The notes: generated from the sequence alone by a model not told the origin. Shown: positions 35,050 through 45,798, numbered from the stretch's first letter. The stretch: 64,000 nucleotides of DNA from CBDFHV01 sp965247705 (GCA_965247705.1 CBDFHV010000047.1:9575-73574), one strand, 5' to 3'. Translations and numbers: made by a program.

Positions 35050-36060
35050 ATGAATATCCGATCATCGATTTGCGCGTTGGCAACGTCGCTGCTGATCGTG
35101 TCGCTGGCGGCGATGGCGCCGGAGGCCGAGGCTCGCACACTGAAGGTCAACAGCTATGTCCAGCCGGGTAGCGTGCCCGCCAAGCAGTTGGAGCGATTCA
35201 AACAGCTCGTCGAGGAGGGCTCCAAGGGCGAGCTCGAGATCCGCGTCTTCACCGACGGCGCCCTCGGCGGTCAGCAGGAATCGCTGGAAAATCTCAGGAC
35301 CGGCACGTTGGAGCTCTACGCCGAAGCCCTGTCCTACTACGCGACCTTGATTCCCGACGAGCTCGGCATCTCCACGCTGATGTACTTCTTCAGCGACAAC
35401 GAGCACCTGCGGCGCTACCTCACCAGCGACTTCTTCCAGAAGGCCCACGAGGAAAAGCTGATCAAGAAACATGGCGTCCGCTTCATCTCAACCGAATTCC
35501 AAGGTTTCCGCGGGCCCTACCGGGTGTTCGTGTCGACCAGGCCGATCATGGGGGTGGAGGACCTGAAGGGGATCAAGATGCGGCTGTGGCCGAACGACGT
35601 GATTATCCGGCAGTGGCGGCATCTCGGCGCGGTGCCGGCGGTGTTGGCGTGGACCGAGGTCTACCTGGCGTTGCGCCAGGGAACGGTCGATGCGGTTACC
35701 GGGCCGCTCTCCGTCCTTCCGCAAACCAAGTTCACCGAAGTCGCGAAATTTGTCACCGAGCTCAAGCAGTTCCCGCAGGTCCTGCCGATGACGGTGAGCG
35801 AGAAGATTTGGCAGACACTCTCTCCGCAGCACCAGCAATTGCTCGTCGACGCGGCCAACAAGTCCCTGGCGGAATACACGGCGCAAGTGTTCGCGACCGC
35901 GTCGGCGAACAAGCAGACGATGATCCGCGATCACAACGCCGTCTTCATGCAAGTGAACACCGAGCCATTCCGCAAAGCCATGGTTCCCTTCTATGAAACC
36001 CTCATCAAGGAGGGGGCGATCAACAAGGCGGCCTTCGACGCAGCCAACGCGGTGCGCTGA
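35050..36060 (+). CDS. TRAP transporter solute-binding protein, DctP family
   Basis: 336-aa periplasmic receptor. A signal peptide (SLLIVSLAAMAPEAEA) is followed by the DctP core: QLERFKQLVEEGSKGELEIRVF, the FQGFRGPYRVFVST segment, and MGVEDLKGIKMRLWPNDV with the conserved Arg that usually binds a substrate carboxylate. The segment ALRQGTVDAVTGPL is also typical. A GGAGG ribosome site precedes the ATG. It begins a dctPQM-hyuA-hyuB run, suggesting import of the compound that the hydantoinase/oxoprolinase-like enzyme hydrolyses. Confidence 0.93.
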   Translation: MNIRSSICALATSLLIVSLAAMAPEAEARTLKVNSYVQPGSVPAKQLERFKQLVEEGSKGELEIRVFTDGALGGQQESLENLRTGTLELYAEALSYYATLIPDELGISTLMYFFSDNEHLRRYLTSDFFQKAHEEKLIKKHGVRFISTEFQGFRGPYRVFVSTRPIMGVEDLKGIKMRLWPNDVIIRQWRHLGAVPAVLAWTEVYLALRQGTVDAVTGPLSVLPQTKFTEVAKFVTELKQFPQVLPMTVSEKIWQTLSPQHQQLLVDAANKSLAEYTAQVFATASANKQTMIRDHNAVFMQVNTEPFRKAMVPFYETLIKEGAINKAAFDAANAVR

Positions 36061-36115
36061 GCGAAAAGGCGGTCCCGCCCCGCCGGCACGACGCGGCGGC
36101 GGTCCCCCATTGGCA

Positions 36116-36673
36116 GTGGAGGAGTCCCGCAACCGCGAGGTCGAGCGTGCGCCACGGCCGGCGCTGACGAAGGTCCACGCGGCGCTCGCTCGCCTCACCG
36201 GCTGGATCGACGTCGGGTTCCAGGCGGTGACGGGGCTCTTTCTCGTCATTCTCGTCAGCCTCAACGGCATCGAAGTGGTCTCGCGCACGTACTTCGACTA
36301 CTCCCTGTTCTGGGCGTTCGAGATCTACCAGCTCCTCGGAAACTGGATGTATTTCCTGGGTATCACCCTGGTATATCACCGGGCGGAGGACATCACGCTC
36401 GACTATTTCTTCGAGCGGATGGAGGCGCGGCAGCGGGAACGGGCGCAGCTCGTCATCCACATGGTGGCCGCCGCCACGTTGCTCGTGCTCGCCTGGTACG
36501 GCGCGAAACTCCTCGGACTCCAGTCCGAAACCCGATCGACCGGCCTCGGCATTCCCAACCACTACTACTCGATGCCGATCCTCCTGAGCGCCGTCGTCAT
36601 GACCTTCGGCATCGTGCGTCAATGGCTGGCGGTGCTTCTCGACGTGGATGACCCGGGCAGGCACACGGCATGA
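36116..36673 (+). CDS. TRAP transporter small permease (DctQ)
   Basis: About 185-aa membrane protein with four hydrophobic helices (from VGFQAVTGLFLVILVSLNG onward). It includes the DctQ-typical SLFWAFEIYQLLGNW and the EDITLDYFFERM loop. The start is uncertain: GTG 36116 or TTG 36110 are the candidates after the dctP stop, and no strong ribosome site is visible. Its end overlaps dctM by 4 bases. Confidence 0.85.
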   Translation: MEESRNREVERAPRPALTKVHAALARLTGWIDVGFQAVTGLFLVILVSLNGIEVVSRTYFDYSLFWAFEIYQLLGNWMYFLGITLVYHRAEDITLDYFFERMEARQRERAQLVIHMVAAATLLVLAWYGAKLLGLQSETRSTGLGIPNHYYSMPILLSAVVMTFGIVRQWLAVLLDVDDPGRHTA

Positions 36674-37951
36674 TCTCGGCGCTGATCCTAAGCTCGTTTC
36701 TCGTGCTGATGCTGCTGCGGGTGCCGGTTGCCATCTCGATCACGCTGGCAACCATGATCGGCATGGTGGTCGGGAGCTACGACATTCTGTCGATCCCGCA
36801 GTTCATGTCGGCAAGCGTCAAAAGCACGGTGATGCTCGCGGTACCGTTCTTCATCCTCGCCGCCAACCTGATGAACGCCCTGGGGGTCACCCAGCGCATC
36901 TTCGATTTTGCCGCCGCTCTGGTAGGAAGCATTCGTGGCGGTCTGGCGCACGTCAACATCGTGGCGAGCATGATCTTCGCCGGCATCTCGGGGGCGGCGG
37001 TGGCCGATGCCGCGGGTCTCGGCACAATCGAAATCCGCGCCATGCGCAACGCCGGCTATCCGCTGGATTTCTCCGCCGCGGTAACCGTCGCCTCCTCGAC
37101 ACTGGGGCCGATCATCCCGCCGAGCATCATGATGCTGATCTACGCGGTGACGGCCAACGTCTCGCCAGCCGATATGTTCGTCGCCGGCCTGCTGCCGGGG
37201 GTCCTGATCGGCGCCATCCTGATGGCGACGGTCTACATCCGGGTGACGACCGGCCTGCAGCCATGTCCGCCACCGGTCCCGTTCACCTTCCGCCGGCTGT
37301 TCTCCACCGCCGGCCACGGCGTCCTGTCGCTGGTGACGCCGGTGATCATTCTATGGGGCATGGTGAGCGGAAACGGTGACGCCAACCGAGGCGGGGGCGG
37401 TGGCGGTCTTCTATGCGCTCCTCCTCGGGCTCGTCTACCGGACGCTGGCGTGGCGCGAACTGTGGACGGCGCTTTTCGACACCATCAAGACGAGCTCGCT
37501 CATCCTCTACATCGTCGCCGTGTCGTCGGCCATGTCGTGGGTGCTGGTGGCGGAAGGCACCGCGCACGACGTCGCCACCTGGCTGCGCAGCGTCACGGAC
37601 AACCCGTACGTGATGCTGGTCATCGCCAACTTCTTCCTGTTGGTGCTCGGTGCCATCCTGGAAACGCTGCCGGCCATGCTGATCGCCGTGCCGGTGTTGC
37701 TGCCGGCCGTGGACGCCGTCGGCGTCGACCGCGTGCACTTTGGCGTCGTCGTCATCTTCAACCTGCTGATCGGCATCATGACGCCGCCCATGGGGATTGG
37801 GCTCTATATCATGGTCGCGGTGTCGCGGGTGAACCTTGGGGCGCTGATCCGTGCTTGCGTGCCCTACATGCTGACCTTGCTCGCAGCACTTCTGGTCATC
37901 ACGTTCTATCCACCGCTAACGCTCTATCTGCCTACTCTCCTTCTGGGATGA
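36670..37951 (+). pseudogene. TRAP transporter large permease DctM (frameshifted)
   Basis: The large membrane subunit of the TRAP system, about 426 residues if whole. The first part reads MISALILSSFLVLMLLRVPV and continues with the family signature ASSTLGPIIPPSIMMLIYAV. After LVTPVIILWGMVSG the frame breaks. The expected TVTPTEAGAVAVFYALLLG continues one frame on, to the stop at 37951. The break fits one extra A in the AAA run at 37371-37373. The last helices (LLIGIMTPPMGIGLYIM) are intact. Its stop overlaps the hyuA start as ATGA. Either a real inactivation or a sequencing error. Confidence 0.85.
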
Positions 37952-40093
37952 GCGCAGCCGTGAACGGACCGACCACAGTCCCCTTAAGGATCGCCGCGGA
38001 CATCGGCGGCACCTTCACGGACGTGGCCTTTATCGGCGAGGACGGCGTCGTGACCACACGCAAGGTGCCGTCGACGCCGGACGACTACGCCCGCGCCGTG
38101 GTGGAAGGCATCACCGCGTTGATTGCCGAATGGGAATTGGGGCCCGAGGACGTGGGCGAAGTGCTGCACGGCTGCACCGTCGCCACCAATGCCATTCTCG
38201 AGGGCAAGGGTGCCAAGACGGCGCTCATCACGACCAAGGGATTCCGCGATGTCCTCGAGCTCAGGCGCATCCGGATGCCGCGTCTCTATGAGCCCCTCTA
38301 CGTCAAGCCCAAGCCTCTGGTGCCGCGGCGGCGGCGCTTCGAGGTGGCCGAGCGCCTCGCCGCCGACGGTCGGGTCGTCGTTCCCCTGCACCGCGACGAC
38401 GTCATGGCCGCTGTCGAGCGTATCCGGGAATCGGGAGCCGAGGCCGTTGCGGTCACCCTGCTCAATTCCTACGCCAACGACGAGCACGAGCGCATCGTCG
38501 GCGACATTCTGCGGCGCGCGCTTCCCGGCTGTTTCATCTCGCTGTCGGTGGACGTGCTGCCCGAGATCCGCGAGTACGAACGGACCAGTACCACCGTCAT
38601 CAACGCCTATCTGGGACCACCGGTGAAGACCTACGTGGAATCCCTGGTCAACCGCCTGGGCGACGCCGGGCTCAAGGGCCGCCTGCTTGTCATGCAGTCG
38701 AGCGGCGGCATGCTCGACGCGGCGACGGTCATGGACAAGCCGGTACAGATCGTCGAGTGCGGTCCGGCGGCGGGGGTCATCGGCGGCCTCTATCTGGGCC
38801 GGCTGATCGGCTGCGAGAACCTCATCACCCTCGACATGGGCGGTACCACGGCGAAGGCCTCCCTGATCGAGAACGGCCGGTTGCTGCGCACGGATGAATT
38901 CGAAGTCGGGGGCGGCATCTCCCTGAGCAGCAGGCTGGTGAAGGGCGGCGGCTACGCCCTCAAGACGCCGGTGATCGACATCTCCGAGGTCGGGGGCCGG
39001 CGGCGGCAGCATCGTCTGGTTCGACCGGGTCGGCGCGCTCAAGGTTGGGCCGCAGAGCGCCGGCGCCGTGCCGGGTCCGGCCTGCTATCGGGGCGGCAGC
39101 GACGTGCCCACCGTGACCGACGCCAACGTGGTGCTGGGCTACATCAACCCGACGGCTATCGCCGGCGGGTCGGTCCCGATCCACGCCGACGCGGCCTTTC
39201 GCGCCATTGAGGAGAAGATCGCCCGGCCGCTGGGCCGTGACGTGCTGGAGATCGCCCACGGCATCCATGTCATCGCCAGCGCCAATATGATGCGAGCGGT
39301 CAAGGCCGTGTCCACCTACCGCGGCCGGGATCCCCGTGATTTCGTTCTTATGGCCTTCGGCGGCAGCGGCGGCGTCCACGCGGCCGAACTGGCCAGGGCG
39401 CTACAGATCCGGCGCATCATCGTGCCCCTGTCGGCGGGCGTGTTCAGCGCGCTCGGGCTCCTGTTCTCGGACATCGAGCTGACCCAGTCGCGGGGGTTCC
39501 TGTACGCGATCGGCGACATCTTGCCGGACGACATGAGCGACGCCTACGAACAGCTGGAGCGGGACATCGTCGCCCACTTGGGGTACCCGCCGGAACGGGT
39601 GACGCTCAGCCGTTTCGCCGATCTTCGATATGTCGGACAGGCCTTCGAGTTGACCGTGCCTGTGCCCCGCGGCCGATTGAGCGCGGCGGCGGTAGAAGCG
39701 CTGACGGATGCCTTCGAGGCCGAGCACGAGGCCACCTACGGCCACCGCTACCCGGGCGAGAAAGCGGTCCAGGCCGTCGGCTTGCGGGTCACGGGCGCCG
39801 TCGAGCCCGAGGGCCGGCGCACCATCGACGCCCGGAAGACGCGTCTGGCCGGCGGTCCGTTCGATGGGGCCGAAAGCGTGCGGCCGGCCTATTTCGGGCC
39901 GGAGTACGGTACGATCGAGACGCCCGTGCTGTCACGCTGGGCGCTGGGCGCCGCGGCGCGGGAAGGCCCGCTGGTGATCGAGGAATACGAGGGCACCGTA
40001 GTCGTCCCGCCCGCCGCCCGGGCGTCCCTCGACGCCTGGGGCAATATCGATATCGACATCGACACGGACACGCCGCCTGTCGAGGAGGGTTGA
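37948..40093 (+). pseudogene. Hydantoinase/oxoprolinase subunit A (frameshifted)
   Basis: ATP-dependent hydantoinase A / 5-oxoprolinase-type subunit, about 714 residues if whole. The N-terminal actin-like motif ADIGGTFTDVAF and the later LDMGGTTAKASLI phosphate-binding segment are present. Near residue 350, after IDISEVG, the frame is lost; in the next frame GGGSIVWFDRVGALKVGP resumes the family sequence to the stop at 40093. One extra G in the G5 run at 38992-38996 explains it. Without the shift the original frame runs on to 39210. The start at 37948 overlaps the dctM stop by 4 bases and hyuB follows 3 bases after its stop. Confidence 0.87.
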
Positions 40094-40096
40094 GCC

Positions 40097-41860
40097 ATGG
40101 GCCGCAACATCGACCCGGTCCGCCTGGAAGTCATCAAGAACGGCTTCGATGCCATCGCCGACGAGATCGCGCTGATCGTCCTCAGGACCGCCTACTCGGC
40201 GATCGTCCGGGATTCCATGGACTACTCGACGGCGATTTGCGACGCCGACGGGATGACCCTGGCCCAGGGGCTGACCACGCCGCTGCACCTGGGCAGCTTC
40301 TACGACGCCATGCGCAACCTGATCGGGCGGTATCGGGGGAAGGTCCATCCCGGCGATCTGTTCATCGGCAACGACCCCTACGTGGCGTCGGGGCAGCACC
40401 TTCCCGACATCTATATCGTCAAGCCCATCTTCATCGACGACGTGCTGCGAGGCTGGGCGACGACCCTGGCGCACCACTCGGACGTGGGCGGCATCATCGC
40501 CGGCAGCAACGCCCTCGGGTCCTACGAGATCTATCAGGAAGGCCTGCGCATGCCCTTCCTCAAGCTCCATGACCGGGGCGTTCTCAACGAGGCGATCTGG
40601 GAAATCATCGAGACCAACGTGCGCGTCCCCGATCTGGTGCTCGGCGACCTTCAGGCCCAGATCGTCGCCTGCGAGGTGGGCGCCCGCGAATACCGCCGGA
40701 TGTTCGACCGCTACGGCCCCGAGACCCTGCAACGCTATGCCACCGAACTGCAAGACTACGCCGAGGCCCTGGCGCGGAGCGAAATCGCCGAGATTCCGGA
40801 CGGGACCTACACGTTCACCGACCACATCGACGGTCTCGGCGAGGTACCCGAACCCATCCTGTTCCGGGTCGCGTTGACGGTCCGCGGGGACGAGGCGCTA
40901 ATCGACTGGACCGGGACCGCCGGGCAGGTCAAGGCGGGCATCAACTCGCCGCTGCCGTTCACCAAGGCCGCGGCCTACACGGCGCTTCGCTCGGTGATGT
41001 CGAGCGACGTGCCCAACTGCCACGGCTACACCCGCCCCATCACCATCAAGGCGCCGGAGGGGTCCATCGTCAATCCCGTTCATCCCGCCGCTTGCGGCGC
41101 CCGCGGGATCACCGGGCTGCGCATGATCGACTGTCTGTTCGGCGCCTTGGCCAAGGCGGTGCCGGAGAAGGTCGCGGCGGACAGCTGGGGCGGGCCCGCT
41201 CTACCGACCTTCGCCAGCTTCCGCGACGGCCGCCCGTTCGTCTTCAGCGAGACCCTGATGGGCACCTGGGGCGGCACCGCGTTCCACGACGGCCAGGAGG
41301 GCGTGCCGCACATGGGCGGCAACCAGTCGAACGTCCCCATCGAGTTGATCGAGGCCGACTACCCCTTGCGTGTGGAAGAGTACGGCCTGCTGCCCGACAG
41401 CGGCGGTCCGGGAAAGTTTCGCGGCGGGCTCTCCATCGTGCGCTCCTATCGCGCCCTCGAAGACGACGTCATGCTGTCGCTACGCTCCGACAAGCGGGCC
41501 TACCCGCCTCACGGGCTCTTCGGCGGCGGCGAGGGCGCCCCGTGCATGAGCATCATCAATCCCGGAAGCGAGGACCGGGTGTTGCCGGTCCTGCTCATGG
41601 GGCCCGAGACGCTCAACGAGGGAGACCTGTTCCACCACGTCATGCCGGGCGGCGGCGGCTACGGCGATCCGCTGGAGCGGGATCCGGAGGCGGTCCTGGA
41701 CGACGTCTTCGAGGACAAAGTCAGCGTCGAGCAGGCGGCGGCGGCCTACGGCGTGGTCCTGCGACGGGATGCGGACGGGCAGCTCCGCGTCGACCCGGAG
41801 GCGACAGCCCGTGCCCGCGAGGGCATGCGTGTCCGGTTCACAGACCGCCGGACGCCGTAA
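40097..41860 (+). CDS. Hydantoinase/oxoprolinase subunit B
   Basis: 587-aa B subunit of the ATP-dependent N-methylhydantoinase/5-oxoprolinase family, acting with subunit A. Family blocks: DPVRLEVIKNGFDAIADEI, MTLAQGLTTPLHLGS, LFIGNDPYVASGQHLPDI and the C-terminal VMPGGGGYGDPLERDPE. It is intact and directly downstream of the A subunit. The substrate may be 5-oxoproline, hydantoin or a related cyclic amide; the gamma-glutamyltransferase genes farther on favour 5-oxoproline. Its last 23 bases overlap the convergent SDR gene. Confidence 0.93.
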   Translation: MGRNIDPVRLEVIKNGFDAIADEIALIVLRTAYSAIVRDSMDYSTAICDADGMTLAQGLTTPLHLGSFYDAMRNLIGRYRGKVHPGDLFIGNDPYVASGQHLPDIYIVKPIFIDDVLRGWATTLAHHSDVGGIIAGSNALGSYEIYQEGLRMPFLKLHDRGVLNEAIWEIIETNVRVPDLVLGDLQAQIVACEVGAREYRRMFDRYGPETLQRYATELQDYAEALARSEIAEIPDGTYTFTDHIDGLGEVPEPILFRVALTVRGDEALIDWTGTAGQVKAGINSPLPFTKAAAYTALRSVMSSDVPNCHGYTRPITIKAPEGSIVNPVHPAACGARGITGLRMIDCLFGALAKAVPEKVAADSWGGPALPTFASFRDGRPFVFSETLMGTWGGTAFHDGQEGVPHMGGNQSNVPIELIEADYPLRVEEYGLLPDSGGPGKFRGGLSIVRSYRALEDDVMLSLRSDKRAYPPHGLFGGGEGAPCMSIINPGSEDRVLPVLLMGPETLNEGDLFHHVMPGGGGYGDPLERDPEAVLDDVFEDKVSVEQAAAAYGVVLRRDADGQLRVDPEATARAREGMRVRFTDRRTP

Positions 41861-42584
41861 GCCGCGCCCCGGTGACATAGGAGGCGGCTTCCGACAGCAG
41901 CCAGACGACCGCCTCGGCGATCTCGTCCGGCAGGGCGGCCCGGCCCAGGGGCACCAGCGGCGCCTTCTCGTCGACCCGCGCCGCGCCGCCGATGGGGGCC
42001 AGGAAGTCGGTCCGCGTGAGTCCCGGCGCGACCGCATTGACCCGGATTCCCTCTCCTGCCAGCTCTCGCGCCATGCCCACGGTCATCGCGTTGACTGCCC
42101 CCTTGGTGGCGGCGTAGTGCACGTATTCTCCCGCGCCGCCCAGGTCCGCCGCCGTCGAGGAGATGTGGACAATCGAGCCGCCCGTACCGCCGTATCGGGA
42201 GGACATCCGCCGCGCCGCCTCGCGGGAGCACAGCATGGGGCCGATTACATTGACCGCCGTGAGGCGCGCCAGCATCGCGCCGTCGACATCCGCGACACGG
42301 TTCACGGTGCCCAGTTCGGCGGCGTTGTTGACCAGCGCCGTGACCCGCCCCAATGTACGGTCGACGGTCTCGAAAAGCCGAACGATGTCCCCCTCGATGC
42401 CGCAGTCGGCCCGCACCGCAATGCCGCGTCGACCGGTGGCCTGGACAGCCGAAATCACGCTATCGGCGGCGGCACCATGGGTCTTGTAAGAGATGGCGAT
42501 ATCGTAGCCGTCCCGTGCCAGTCGTGTCGCCGTCGCCGCCCCTATCCCCCGGCTGCCGCCGGTCACGATGGCGATACCCGTCAT
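41838..42584 (-). CDS. SDR-family oxidoreductase
   Basis: 248-aa classical short-chain dehydrogenase. The Rossmann nucleotide motif is VTGGSRGIGAATA at residues 8-20, NNAA is the structural motif, and the catalytic residues appear as Ser in HISST and YxxxK in YAATKGAV (YVHYAATKG has the Tyr and Lys). The Lys/Arg content after strand 2 is weak, so NAD versus NADP is unclear. It looks complete. An IS1380 element sits just upstream of its start (42619), so its native promoter may have been separated. Confidence 0.9.
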   Translation of the reverse strand: MTGIAIVTGGSRGIGAATATRLARDGYDIAISYKTHGAAADSVISAVQATGRRGIAVRADCGIEGDIVRLFETVDRTLGRVTALVNNAAELGTVNRVADVDGAMLARLTAVNVIGPMLCSREAARRMSSRYGGTGGSIVHISSTAADLGGAGEYVHYAATKGAVNAMTVGMARELAGEGIRVNAVAPGLTRTDFLAPIGGAARVDEKAPLVPLGRAALPDEIAEAVVWLLSEAASYVTGARLTASGGL

Positions 42585-42618
42585 TTTCGAACTCCCCGAT
42601 CCGCGGCCGTCATCCTAG

Positions 42619-44216
42619 CCCGAATTATTCACGGCGCTGATTGAAAATGCTGGTGAGCGTAGATTAACCTGTTGAAATGCCGTATGATTTTGGTGTCAAG
42701 ACAAGATCACATGGCAACAGAACAACCCACGGCTCACCATGAACGAGATTACCCCCTATCTCCCTGGTTTGTCGCCCGTTGGAGGCAAGCCGCTTTGCGC
42801 CCGCTTCGACGGCGGACGGCTGTCGTCGGACGGCGGGGTGTTGTTGTTGGGCGAGATCGACAGGCGGCTCGGCATCGCCGACGTGCTCGCTTCCTGCGTC
42901 ACCGACGTGCGCGACCCGGCGAGCACGACCCACGCTTACGTAGACATGATCCGGGCGCGCCTGTTCGCTATTGCCTGCGGGTATGAGGATTGCGACGACC
43001 TCGACGTTCTGCGTTTCGATCCGGCGTTCAAGCTGGCCTGTGGCCGTTTGTCCGAGAGCGGCGACGACCTGATGAGCCAACCGACCCTGTCGCGCCTCGA
43101 GAACGCGCCGTCATGGCGCGCGCTCGGGCGCATGGGGCTGTCGATGATCGATCTGTTTTGCGCCAGCTTCAAGCGCGTTCCGGCGCGCATCGTTCTCGAT
43201 ATCGACGACACCGACGATGCCGTTCACGGCGGCCAGCAGCTGGCGCTGTTCAACGCCCATTACGACGACTATTGCTTCCAACCCATCCATATCTTCGAGG
43301 CGGCCACCGGCAAGCCGGTGATGTCACTGCTGCGTCCCGGCAAGCGGCCCTCCGGCGACGAGGCGGCGCGGATCCTGAGACACGTCATCGGCCGCATCCG
43401 CCGCAACTGGCCACGGGTCGAGATCACCGTGCGGGGCGATGGCCACTACGCCACGCCGGAGGCCATGGAATTCCTCGAACGTCAGGGCTGCGGCTACATC
43501 TTCGGGCTTTCCGGCAACGCCCGGCTGAACAGGATCGGCCAGCCGTGGTGCGAGGACGCCCCGTGCGCCGGGCGGGGCAGGGAAAGGATAAGGTGCGCCG
43601 CTTCTTCCACACCGGCTACCAGGCCAAAAGCTGGTCACGGCAACGCTCGGTCATCGCCCGCGTGGAAGCTACCGCCAAGGGCTGTGACGTCCGCTTCGTC
43701 GTCACCAACCTGAGCGGCCGCGCCAAGGCGCTCTACGAGAAGGTCTACTGCGCCCGCGGGCGGATGGAAAACATGATCAAGGACCACAAGCTCTACACCA
43801 AGTCCGACCGCACGTCGTGCCACCGTTGGGAGGCCAACCAGTTCCGCCTCTTCCTGCATACCGGCGCCTACTGGCTGCTGCATCAGCTTCGCCAAGCGGC
43901 GCCTCGGAAATCGCTGTGGCGAACGGCCACCTTCGAAACCCTGCGCCGGGCGTTTCTCAAAATCGCCGTCCGCGTCGAGGAGCTCAAGTCGCGCCTCAGG
44001 ATCGCCCTGCCTTCGGCCTATCCCTATCAGCCGGCCATGATCGCCATCGCCGGGCGCATCACCGCCCAAGGGCCCTGAACCAAGCGGCAGGTGCCGCCGG
44101 ACGAGCCCCGAACAACAACCTCCAACCTCTCCGACAATCCGTCTCAAAAATCGCCGTCAACCCGGTCGCTACCGCTCGTCCCGCTGAAATCCGATGGCCG
44201 TCATGAATAATTCGGG
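42619..44216 (+). mobile_element. IS1380-family insertion sequence
   Basis: 1598 bp with terminal inverted repeats CCCGAATTATTCA at both ends, flanked by a 4-bp direct duplication CTAG (42615-42618 and 44217-44220), as expected for IS1380. It contains one transposase gene that is frameshifted. It lies between the SDR gene and the metallophosphatase-like gene, both on the minus strand. Confidence 0.93.
42739..44078 (+). pseudogene. IS1380 family transposase (frameshifted)
   Basis: About 446 codons in two frames. The first (42739 to about 43575) begins MNEITPYLPGLSPVGGKPLC and has the catalytic Asp region VLDIDDTDDAVHGGQQL and the later ITVRGDGHYATPEAMEF. It then continues one frame back as KVRRFFHTGYQAKSW to the stop at 44078, with the Glu region ENMIKDHKLYTKSDRTSC. 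The shift (one base lost or two gained) lies in the G-rich stretch near 43570-43590. As it stands the element is probably not self-mobile. Confidence 0.88.
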
Positions 44217-44385
44217 CTAGATCGGCATCCGATCGTACGGAATCGCCTTCGGCGAGGCGCCCGGTCTGCTATCGACAATGAACCGCTGAGCAGAGACGCC
44301 GGCTGTCGCTCCGATCACGTCCGGACACCTCCCAGCTCCGGTCGCGGCCGGGACCGCCGGCTTACGGGGAAAAATGACCCAACGC

Positions 44386-45798
44386 TTATATTCGCAAGAG
44401 CACCGCGGCCGATAATCCATCGCCTTGGAAGGGGCAATCCGAAACGCCTCCTTTGCCAAATCCTACGCTCCAACGCCGCGGCCAGTTCAGCCTCTCGGGC
44501 CCCCATGACGATGCCGCGCTAAGCGAAGACCACGATGAAACATCGTTCGCTCGCCAGAGTACGCCGCCCGGCCCCATGCCGGCATGGATGGCGATCTGCA
44601 GGTCAAAGGGTTCGTTCGCGTCCAGGCTTGGGCCAAACCAATAGTGCGGACTGCGTCCTGGCCTTGGACCGATGATCGCGGTGAGGCGTTGGGGCCGTCC
44701 CGTCAGTCCAATCCACAACGGCGCCAAGGCGGAACCTTCCGACCAGGCGGAGAGGAATGTTTGCGCCCGACCACTGTGTCCGGCGCTCGCGGTGCCTGAG
44801 AATCGCCAGGCGATCAGAGGCGTTTCATCATCGTCGGCAGTCAGTTTGCCCTGCACGGGTGCGACCAGTTCGCCGTCCGCAAGCGGCTCCCATTCACTGC
44901 AAGGCGGTAGTTGCGGAGGCCACGACAACCGCTCACGAACCCGTCCCGCCGGATCGAGCACCTGATAGCGGAGACCCCGTTCATCGAGCGCGGCTTGGAC
45001 GCAGTGCAGATACTCGACATCCTCGGGCATACGGTGCGCAGTGCCGGCACCCGCCGTCAGGATTTGAAGAACACCTTCGTGCACCTGGACATCGAAGGCC
45101 AGGATATGGCTGCACAGATAGGCAAAGACCTCATTATCCACCAGTATTCGCCAGAATGTGCCCGCATGTTCGGCGCCGATCTGTCGCTGACAGTCGCCTG
45201 AAAAGCCGTTGATCGGGAACACCGGGTGATGGCCGATCACGAACTTGAACCGGGCGTCGGCATGTCGACCGAGGGTCTCCTTTAGCCAATCCGTCTCGAC
45301 ATGGCCTTCGCCGCCAAGGCCGGACCATCCCGTATGCACGAAGACGAGCAACAGATCGTCGCGGCGTACGAAGTACGACAGGCCTTCCTGGCCCGGCGGC
45401 CCATTGCGCGGCACGTGAGGCAGCATCTCCGTGAAGACCCGTTCACTCATGGCATCGTAAGTCGTGTGATTGGCCGTCGCGTGGTAGAGCGGGACAGCTT
45501 GTCGATCCAGCCAGGCCATTTCCACGTCGAGCCAATAACGCCATTGCGCCCTCAGCGCGTCCTCGTCGGTCGTCAGGCCGACAACCTCATCGCCCGGGAA
45601 AACGATGAAATCGGGCCTCGGCGAAAGCCGGGAGACAACGGCGTTTACCGTGGCAAAGGCCCGTTCGTGGGGGGCGCCGGGGACACCGGAGCACGAATCG
45701 CCATAGAGCACGAATTGATGACCGGGGCCTCTGGGGGTGAGGGCCGGGATTTCCTCGGGCAGAATCGGGATTGCGGCCTCGGCTTCGACTTCGGTCAT
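44386..45798 (-). CDS. Metallophosphatase-like (calcineurin-type) protein
   Basis: 470-aa protein. The N-terminal ~290 residues resemble the metallophosphoesterase fold: FVLYGDSCSG (first motif, normally DxH), DFIVFPGDEVV (second), TANHTTYD (in place of GNHD), FVIGHHPVFPING (third His) and SHILAFDVQVHEG (fourth). Several metal ligands differ from the usual pattern (Ser after GD, Thr for Asp in the NH[D/E] motif). The C-terminal ~180 residues look like a beta-sandwich with YWFGPSLDANEPFDLQIAIHAG. No signal peptide is evident. Substrate unknown; it may be a divergent or non-phosphatase member. Confidence 0.6.
   Translation of the reverse strand: MTEVEAEAAIPILPEEIPALTPRGPGHQFVLYGDSCSGVPGAPHERAFATVNAVVSRLSPRPDFIVFPGDEVVGLTTDEDALRAQWRYWLDVEMAWLDRQAVPLYHATANHTTYDAMSERVFTEMLPHVPRNGPPGQEGLSYFVRRDDLLLVFVHTGWSGLGGEGHVETDWLKETLGRHADARFKFVIGHHPVFPINGFSGDCQRQIGAEHAGTFWRILVDNEVFAYLCSHILAFDVQVHEGVLQILTAGAGTAHRMPEDVEYLHCVQAALDERGLRYQVLDPAGRVRERLSWPPQLPPCSEWEPLADGELVAPVQGKLTADDDETPLIAWRFSGTASAGHSGRAQTFLSAWSEGSALAPLWIGLTGRPQRLTAIIGPRPGRSPHYWFGPSLDANEPFDLQIAIHAGMGPGGVLWRANDVSSWSSLSAASSWGPERLNWPRRWSVGFGKGGVSDCPFQGDGLSAAVLLRI

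Noticed and set aside
36670..39210. Single 846-codon frame suggesting a DctM-hydantoinase fusion
   Set aside because: The middle part (37376-37947) is non-sense in this frame, while the true DctM sequence lies one frame over. It is two frameshifted genes, not a fusion.
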